Assembly: GCF_046097095.1 (NCBI RefSeq)
Contig: NZ_CP175698.1
Coordinates: 558,001-622,000, forward strand
Origin: Natrinema sp046097095
GTDB lineage: Archaea > Halobacteriota > Halobacteria > Halobacteriales > Natrialbaceae
Reading direction: 5' to 3'
Length of the DNA: 64,000 nucleotides
In this document: positions 58,510 through 64,000 of the stretch, one piece after another
How positions within the stretch are numbered: position 1 is the stretch's first letter
Layout of the letters: every line of letters starts with the position of its first letter
Notes under the pieces: model-generated
What the model saw: the letters and a program-made list of their open reading frames with translations, nothing else
Told to the model about the DNA's origin: nothing
Databases searched by the model: none
Made by a program: the position numbers and the translations under genes

Positions 58510-59646
58510 TCAGGCGAGGTCGCCGAGCCCGTCGCGTTTCAGGCTGGACGCGATCTGGTTCTTTTGAACTTCGTCGGTCCCGGCCGCGAGCCGCCGGGCG
58601 CGGGCGAGCCGGTAGAGATATTCGAGGGGGTGGCCCTGCTGGTAGCCGTTTGCGCCGTGGACCTGCAGCGCCTCGCTGACAACGCTCTCGACCATCTGGC
58701 TCGAGTAGAGCTTGGCCATTGATGCGTCGCGGCGGTCGGGGATGCGGCCCTGTTCGTGGGCCCGCACCGCCGCGCGGTGGGTGAGCGCTCGCGAGGCTTC
58801 AAGTTCCGTGGCGGCGTCGGCGAGCTTCCACTCGATCCCCTGGAAGTCGCCGATCGGCTGGTCGAACTGCACTCGGTCCTGTGCGTACTCGAGGGCCTTC
58901 TCGAGGGCGCAGCTGGCGATCGCGTTCGCGAGCGTCGAGCTACCCAGGCGCTCCCAGTTGAGCGCCCGGAGCTGGTTTTTGAACCCCTCCGAGCCGCGCG
59001 TGACGACGTTCTCCGCGGGGACAGTCACGTCCGCCATCGTGAAGTGGGTCTGGTGGTGGCCCGCCATGTTTTCGTAATGGTGCTGGATCTCGACGCCGTC
59101 CCAGTCGAACTCGACGATCACGGAGCCAAGCCCCTCGGGGAATGTCGTCCAGATCAGGGCCGCGCTCGAGTCCTCGACGTGGCTCACCCAGGTCTTCTCG
59201 CCGTTCAGCACCAGTTCGGAGCCGTCCTCCTCGATTCGCGTCCCCATCGAACCGACGTCGGAGCCGGCCTCCGGTTCGGAGATGCCGATGGCGACGTTGT
59301 CCTCGCCGGCGAGCACCGGCGGTAGATACCGTTCTTTGGCCGCTTCGGTCCCGAACAGTTCGATGGCCCGCGGTGCGACGAGTTGCATGTTGTAGAGCAA
59401 CTCGGCGGTGTCGGGACAGACACGACCCACGGCCTCCATGACGAGGATCGCGTCGAGTTCGGTCATCCCGCCGCCGCCGTACTCCTCCGGGAAGTTCACG
59501 CCGAGAAACCCCTGTTCGGCGAGGGTCTGGACGTTCTCCCACGGCGACTCAGTACCCCAATCGAACGCCTTGTCGGCGAACTCTCGTTCCGCGATATCTT
59601 CGACGGCCGAGACGAGTAGCTCCTGCTCGGGACTGAGCGAGATCAT
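58510..59646 (-). CDS. Acyl-CoA dehydrogenase, 378 aa
   Basis: FAD enzyme introducing the alpha-beta double bond in acyl-CoA. Motifs GISEPEAGSDVGSMGT (121-136), NGEKTWVSHV and RVQFDQPIGDFQGIEWKLAD are typical. The catalytic Glu of medium-chain type (Y-E-G-T) is replaced by A355 (AAGTDE), whereas E232 in LNWERLGSS sits where isovaleryl- and long-chain enzymes have theirs. Start set at 59646. Divergent from a CoA-transferase gene. Confidence 0.9.
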   Translation of the reverse strand: MISLSPEQELLVSAVEDIAEREFADKAFDWGTESPWENVQTLAEQGFLGVNFPEEYGGGGMTELDAILVMEAVGRVCPDTAELLYNMQLVAPRAIELFGTEAAKERYLPPVLAGEDNVAIGISEPEAGSDVGSMGTRIEEDGSELVLNGEKTWVSHVEDSSAALIWTTFPEGLGSVIVEFDWDGVEIQHHYENMAGHHQTHFTMADVTVPAENVVTRGSEGFKNQLRALNWERLGSSTLANAIASCALEKALEYAQDRVQFDQPIGDFQGIEWKLADAATELEASRALTHRAAVRAHEQGRIPDRRDASMAKLYSSQMVESVVSEALQVHGANGYQQGHPLEYLYRLARARRLAAGTDEVQKNQIASSLKRDGLGDLA

Positions 59647-59665
59647 GCGGACCGATATCGCGGCC

Positions 59666-59677
59666 ATTGATATCAAT
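59666..59677. promoter_or_regulatory. Palindrome in the acyl-CoA dehydrogenase / CoA-transferase divergent promoter
   Basis: Perfect 12-base palindrome ATTGATATCAAT about 20-30 bases before the acyl-CoA dehydrogenase start and overlapping its TATA-like CATATTGATATC on the minus strand. A bound repressor would block TBP. The regulator is not in the window. Confidence 0.5.
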
Positions 59678-59813
59678 ATGCGGGCCTCGGCAGAGAAGCG
59701 AACCGAGACCTCGAGCATGAGTGGTCGACCGCGGGACTGACCGCTCCGTCACTCCGTACTACAAATGCTATCATTCCACAAGGCATTTCTCGGCCGACGA
59801 CATCGAGGGCGGT

Positions 59814-61001
59814 ATGAAGCCGTTGGACGATCTCACCGTCGTCGACCTGACACAGTCGATCGCCGGCCCGATGTGTACACAGCTGCTCGCCGAGATGGGT
59901 GCGACCGTCCTAAAAGTCGAGCCACCGGACGGCGACACCTTTCGCCACATCATGGACGGCAATATGTTTGCGCCGTTCAACCACGGCAAGCAGAGCCTCT
60001 GCGTCGATCTCAAGACCGACGGGGGCGAATCGATCGTCACCGATCTCATGGACGAGGCCGACGTGATCGTCGAGAGTTTCCGCCCCGGCGTCCTCGAGAC
60101 GTTCGACCTCGATTACGAATCGGTGACGGAACGAAACGAGGACGTGATTTACTGCTCGCTGTCCGGGTTCGGTCGAATCGGGCCGTATCAGTCCTACCCC
60201 GGCTACGATCCCTGCGTTCAGGCGGTGTCGGGACTGATGGCGATCACCGGCTATCGCGACCGGCCGCCGGTCCGGATCCGCGCGAGCCTCATCGACTGCG
60301 GAACGGGCGCGAACGCCGCGTTCGCGATCATGGCCGCCGTCCGCCAGCGCGATCGGGGCGGCGGAGGCACTCACATCGACATCTCGCTGTTCGACGTGGC
60401 GGTCTCGTGGATGTCCTACTGGATCGCAAACTACGATCAGACGGGCGACCTTCCGGAGCGGGCCGGCGGCAGTGGGATCGGCAGCGCGCCAAACGGCGTC
60501 TTCCCGACGGGCGACGGCCATCTCTACGTCGCGGCGATCTCGGAAGCGATGTACGAACGCCTCTGTTCGGTCCTCGACCGACCCGACTTGCTCGAGGACG
60601 AGCGGTTTCGGACGATCGACGACCGCCTCGACCACCGCGAGGCGCTTCGGGACGAACTGATGCCGACGTTCGAGGAGTACACGTCGGCCGACCTCGAGCG
60701 GACGCTGCTCGAGGCGGGAATCCCGGCGGGGGCCGTCCAGACCGTCGCGGACCTCGTCGAGACCGACGACCACGCCGCGGCGCGCTCGTCGCTGGTCGAG
60801 TCCTACAATCCGGAAGTCGACGAACCGGTCGTGACGGCGGCGCTGCCGTTTCGCTTCAGTTCGGCCATCCACGACGGCGAGTTCTCTTCGCTGCCGCCGA
60901 AGAAGGGCGAACACACCGACGACGTGCTGGCGGCCCTCTCGTACTCCGAGCGCGAAATCGAGACCCTCCACGACGCCGGCGCGGTCAGCTCGAGCTCGTA
61001 G
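59814..61001 (+). CDS. Class III (CaiB/BaiF-type) CoA-transferase, 395 aa
   Basis: Transfers CoA between carboxylates through an enzyme-bound anhydride. The likely catalytic D161 lies in RASLIDCGTG; the N-terminus DLTVVDLTQSIAGPMCTQLLAEMGATVLKVE (split) and HIDISLFDVAVSWMSYW are typical. The start is 59814. Divergent from the acyl-CoA dehydrogenase gene and followed by an MFS gene, suggesting activation of an imported acid. Confidence 0.9.
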   Translation: MKPLDDLTVVDLTQSIAGPMCTQLLAEMGATVLKVEPPDGDTFRHIMDGNMFAPFNHGKQSLCVDLKTDGGESIVTDLMDEADVIVESFRPGVLETFDLDYESVTERNEDVIYCSLSGFGRIGPYQSYPGYDPCVQAVSGLMAITGYRDRPPVRIRASLIDCGTGANAAFAIMAAVRQRDRGGGGTHIDISLFDVAVSWMSYWIANYDQTGDLPERAGGSGIGSAPNGVFPTGDGHLYVAAISEAMYERLCSVLDRPDLLEDERFRTIDDRLDHREALRDELMPTFEEYTSADLERTLLEAGIPAGAVQTVADLVETDDHAAARSSLVESYNPEVDEPVVTAALPFRFSSAIHDGEFSSLPPKKGEHTDDVLAALSYSEREIETLHDAGAVSSSS

Positions 61002-61238
61002 CTCCGCCGAACTCGGTCTTCGGGAACCGGGAGCGTCCCGCCCGCGAGGGCGGCCGGGAGCGCAACCGTCATCGCACCCGTCTCTCTCGAGCCGGTGAAC
61101 CACCCGTCGCCGGCCACGTCCTCGGCTCGCCCGCACCGGCGGACGGTCCTCCGTCACCGCCGTGATTCGTCGCTGTGATTCGTACTCGAGTTTCGCAAGT
61201 GTGACGACCCCGGCACGGCTCGGGACGCGTACTGACAG

Positions 61239-62411
61239 ATGAGGTGGCGATATCGATATACGGTGTTGACGCTCTGTACGTTCGCGTTCTTTGCGACGAT
61301 GGTCGCTCGGCTTGCGGTCAGTCCCGTCGTGCCCGCGATCACCGACGATTTCGGCATCGGGAACACCGTCGTCGGGATTGCGCTGACGGGCATGTGGATG
61401 GCGTACGCGCTGATGCAGTTTCCGAGCGGGATTCTGGCCGACCGGTTCGGCGAGCGGTCGATCGTCCTGCTCTCGGTCGGCGGGACGACCGTCATGAGCC
61501 TTCTGCTCGCGATATCGCCGTTCTACGCCCTGTTCGTCCTCTCGATAGTCGTACTCGGGGGCGTCGCTGGGCTCCACTACAGCGCTGCGACGACCCTCCT
61601 CGGCCGAACGTACGAGAATCTCGGGTTCGCGATCGGCGTTCACACGATCGGCTCGTCGGCGGCGGGGTTGGTCGCTCCGGTCGCGGCGGCCTGGATCAGC
61701 GTCCGTTACGGCTGGCGGCCGGCGGTCGCGGTCAGTGCAGCGATCGCCGCCCCGATCTTCTTGCTGTTCGTCTGGCGCGTCCGTCCCACCGAGCCCCACC
61801 GACCCGACCAGCCACTCCGAGAGCGAGTTCGGCTCGCGGAACTCGCGAACATCCTCGGCAAGCCCGAGATCGCGTTCACCGTCGTCATCGCGTCGGTCGG
61901 CGCATTCGTCTGGCAGGGGACGGCCTCGTTTCTCCCGACCTTTCTCGTCGAATACCGCGGTATGTCGTCGACGACGGCCGGCGTCGTGTTCTCCGCGTAC
62001 TTCGTCGTCCAGTCGATCGTCAAGCCCGGCATCGGCTCGCTGTCGGACCGCTTCGGTCGCGACGTGACGACCTTCGGCTGCATGGTGTGCAGCGTCGCCG
62101 GGCTCGGACTGTTCGTCGCCGTCCCCGGCATCGTCGGCGTCGCCGTCGGCCTCGTATTGATCGCGAACGGCCTGAGCTGGGCGGTCGCCGTCGAACCCCG
62201 CTTTATGGACAATATGACCGAGGCCGAGCGCGGGGCCGGCTTCGGCCTCGTCCGGACGACCTACCTCACCGTCGCCTCGCTTGGCTCGGTCGCAGTCGGC
62301 TTCTTCGCCGACACCTTCGGCTGGGCGGTCTCGTTCGGAATGCTGATGGCCCTGTTGGCGGCCGTCGCCGTCGCGCTGGCCGTCAACTGGGCGTTCGATC
62401 TCGGCTACTGA
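61239..62411 (+). CDS. MFS transporter, 390 aa
   Basis: Twelve predicted membrane helices; motif A appears as GILADRFGERSIVLLSVGG, repeated in the second half as GSLSDRFGRDVTTFG. Resembles MFS carriers for organic anions or drugs. It follows the CoA-transferase gene by about 240 bases on the same strand, and a link to acid uptake is plausible. Confidence 0.88.
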   Translation: MRWRYRYTVLTLCTFAFFATMVARLAVSPVVPAITDDFGIGNTVVGIALTGMWMAYALMQFPSGILADRFGERSIVLLSVGGTTVMSLLLAISPFYALFVLSIVVLGGVAGLHYSAATTLLGRTYENLGFAIGVHTIGSSAAGLVAPVAAAWISVRYGWRPAVAVSAAIAAPIFLLFVWRVRPTEPHRPDQPLRERVRLAELANILGKPEIAFTVVIASVGAFVWQGTASFLPTFLVEYRGMSSTTAGVVFSAYFVVQSIVKPGIGSLSDRFGRDVTTFGCMVCSVAGLGLFVAVPGIVGVAVGLVLIANGLSWAVAVEPRFMDNMTEAERGAGFGLVRTTYLTVASLGSVAVGFFADTFGWAVSFGMLMALLAAVAVALAVNWAFDLGY

Positions 62412-63226
62412 CCCCTCGGTTCCGTCTGTTCGGTCTGTGGCTGCGATTCGCCCCGTCGAACTGCGCCCCGCTCGCGTACGTGTGTGACTCCCCGTCGACT
62501 CCGTCGACTCGTGTTTCGGCGGTACGCTACCGGTGACTCCAAACCAGTTTGAAAACTGTCTAATAGCAGCTTTTATCACTTAAGCATCATACGGAACAGC
62601 GTTCGAACTGCCGCAGATTTCGTCTCGGAACCGCACCCGTAATCGGTCATGCAGCCGTGACCTGTGCTGTCGAACCGGCGGGTACACGGCGTCTTCGGCG
62701 GACGGGCCGTTCGCAGTTCAGTGGAACGCAGCGAAATGAGTGCCGCTGTTCGAGTTAAACAGAACGTTCGGGAGAACAGGTACGCCCCAAACTCTGACTG
62801 ACAACGGCGTGCAATCGGCGGTTCAAATCTCCGTGACCCACTCGTCGACCGCGACGCGCCTCGGTAGGGCACCGGCTATGACTGGCGGCCGATTTTCGCA
62901 TTCGATTCGGATGGTTGATTACCTCACGCTCCTCGAACCTCTCTGCCAGAGATATAGTATCCGGATATGTTATTATTGGTCGGGAGCGCTGAGTACGCAC
63001 TCGCATTGGCACGCCGTGTTGGGTCGCTCCACGGGCACCGATCGAATACCACCACTGAACCCCACACAGTGGCCGCGTTCGAAATGACGCCGGCCAGCAC
63101 CGATTTGCATCCCCGCACACAGGGCGCTCACGAAGTGGTAGCCAGCGGGTTCGGCGGCCGCTGACGGCCGTGCTCGAGGCGATCGTCACTACTACCTATC
63201 CGCCGTGCCACGATTGTCGATAGTAC
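62412..63226. other. Long intergenic region, about 815 bases, mostly featureless
   Basis: No complete gene is supported. A plus-strand stretch at 62740-62830 reads TPQTLTDNGVQSAV, faintly like the DDE-transposase strand TDNG, but neighbouring motifs are missing. A perfect palindrome TATCCGGATA lies at 62958-62967 within A/T-rich sequence. No tRNA could be folded from GGTTCAAATC at 62820. It may be decayed mobile DNA. Confidence 0.4.
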
Positions 63227-63778
63227 ATGCCAGCACGTGAACCGTTCGGCCAGCGCGGTCGACTCCTCGCCGGAGGGGCGCTCCTCGTCGTCCTGTTCGT
63301 CCTCCTGTCCTGGAGCGGGACGGTCGCCACAGCGCCATTAGATCCTGCCTATCCCGACGGGGTCGAGGTGACCTCGAATCGCGACGCATACGTCGGTGAC
63401 TCCGTCGTTATCGGCGGGTCCGTCGTCGAGACCGATCCCGTCGTGGTCGCGACGCGAGCGAGCGGCTACGGTAGGGTCACCGTTGCGAACGCACACGACA
63501 GTCGGCTCCACTCGACCGCGCCGCTCGAGCAGGGCGACGACGTGACCGTCTTTGGCACCCTTACGGACGACTCCACTCTCGAGGCGGAACGGATCATCAC
63601 CGATGAGATACGGGACACGCTGTACATGCTCGCCATCTCGCTCGTCGGCGGCTGCTGGGTACTCGCGCGCCTCGTCCGCGGCTGGCGCATCGACCGCGAT
63701 CGGCTCGCGCTCGTTCCTCGGACCGCGACAGGACCGAATAGCGACCAACGACAGGCCGAGACCGGCGGTGATCGGTGA
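63227..63778 (+). CDS. Membrane-anchored OB-fold-like protein, 183 aa
   Basis: N-terminal helix (about 13-30) places the following domain outside the membrane. The domain (about 40-135; DAYVGDSVVIGGSVVETDPVVV, DDVTVFGTLTDDSTLEAERI) has an OB-fold strand pattern; a second helix (about 133-150) and a charged tail follow. The stop overlaps the start of the next gene (TGATG). Function unknown. Confidence 0.7.
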   Translation: MPAREPFGQRGRLLAGGALLVVLFVLLSWSGTVATAPLDPAYPDGVEVTSNRDAYVGDSVVIGGSVVETDPVVVATRASGYGRVTVANAHDSRLHSTAPLEQGDDVTVFGTLTDDSTLEAERIITDEIRDTLYMLAISLVGGCWVLARLVRGWRIDRDRLALVPRTATGPNSDQRQAETGGDR

Positions 63779-64000
63779 TGCCCGATCTCCTCACGCACGC
63801 CCTACTCGGCTACAGCATCGGGACCCTCCTCTCGTTTCGAGACGAGCAGATCAGATCGGCGCAGGTCACCCTCGTCATGGCCGGCGCGCTCTCGCCGGAT
63901 CTTGCGAAGATCCGGCTCCTGTTTCCGGACTACATCGTTCAGGCGATCATCGGACTCCCCTTCTCGTGGGAACCGCTGCACACGCTCGGTGGGACGGTGC
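63778..64000 (+). CDS. Metal-dependent hydrolase (YdjM-like) membrane protein, 5' part only
   Basis: The frame begins MPDLLTHALLGYSIGTLLSF and continues past the window end. THALLGY and GALSPDLAKIRLLFP match the YdjM/LexA-regulated membrane-bound metal-dependent hydrolase family, which carries His/Asp ligands in these segments. ATG overlaps the preceding stop codon by one base. Confidence 0.8.
   Translation, partial: MPDLLTHALLGYSIGTLLSFRDEQIRSAQVTLVMAGALSPDLAKIRLLFPDYIVQAIIGLPFSWEPLHTLGGTV

Noticed and set aside
59910..62579. Very long minus-strand open frame of 889 codons antisense to the CoA-transferase and MFS genes
   Set aside because: It is an artefact of high third-position G+C. The translation is a low-complexity Arg/Asp/Val/Gly mixture with no domain, and it covers two well-supported genes on the other strand.
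62740..62830. Transposase DDE-like stretch TPQTLTDNGVQSAV
   Set aside because: Only a single short motif is visible, without the other two acidic motifs or a start, so I kept it only as a note on the intergenic region.
62815..62845. Possible tRNA T-arm (GGTTCAAATC)
   Set aside because: The flanking bases do not form the five-pair T stem, and no acceptor, D or anticodon arm can be built around it.

Overview
The window comes from an extremely halophilic archaeon. Evidence is the high G+C content, the strongly acidic proteins (many D/E, few K), Tat signals with haloarchaeal lipoboxes, frequent near-leaderless starts behind TATA boxes, and archaeal genes such as rpoP, pcc1, prefoldin beta, DUF3194, L37Ae, truD and 2-oxoacid:ferredoxin oxidoreductase. 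Gene content resembles the Natrinema/Haloterrigena group, but I cannot fix the genus from this alone. The window looks chromosomal and mostly housekeeping, with a few accessory patches. I see no rRNA, tRNA, CRISPR array or intact insertion sequence.

Layout. 0-3.4 kb: a formate-dehydrogenase-type molybdopterin oxidoreductase and a zinc-ribbon membrane protein. 3.5-8.1 kb: the most unusual block, with an unrecognised 305-aa protein, a PQQ-dependent alcohol dehydrogenase carrying the Asp-x-Asp lanthanide signature but no export signal, a Tat-exported cupredoxin protein and, convergently, a NosL-type copper lipoprotein. 8.2-13.6 kb: SRPBCC protein, Lrp regulator, porBA, a PHP hydrolase and a small membrane protein. 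14-22.9 kb: aroC and aroA (shikimate pathway), a thiolase with a duplicated 3' end, a coupled DUF7344/DICT regulator pair, and surface proteins. 23-28 kb: M24 peptidase, an RND exporter and a divergent TetR regulator with two matching operator-like palindromes. 28-38.7 kb: aldo/keto reductase, VapBC, a K+ channel with tandem RCK modules, an F420-type oxidoreductase, an ABC exporter, truD, surE and DUF2103. 39-40.6 kb: the archaeal information-processing cluster L37Ae-rpoP-pcc1-prefoldin beta-DUF3194; this L37Ae lacks all zinc cysteines. 40.6-54 kb: membrane proteins, M20 hydrolase, stress proteins, an SDR reductase operon with a small wHTH gene, and a VOC protein. 54-62.4 kb: acyl-CoA genes (DUF35/thiolase, acyl-CoA dehydrogenase, class III CoA-transferase) interleaved with two MFS carriers; I read this as uptake and activation/oxidation of a carboxylic acid. 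63.2-64 kb: a membrane OB-fold-like protein overlapping a truncated metal-dependent hydrolase.

Main points for follow-up: the PQQ dehydrogenase/cupredoxin/NosL block; a run of five consecutive hairpins in a gene-free 370-base region (32.8-32.9 kb) that looks like a structured RNA or structured repeat; the cysteine-free L37Ae; a dispersed 3'-flank repeat at 24.2 and 57.8 kb; and several very short, translationally coupled ORFs.
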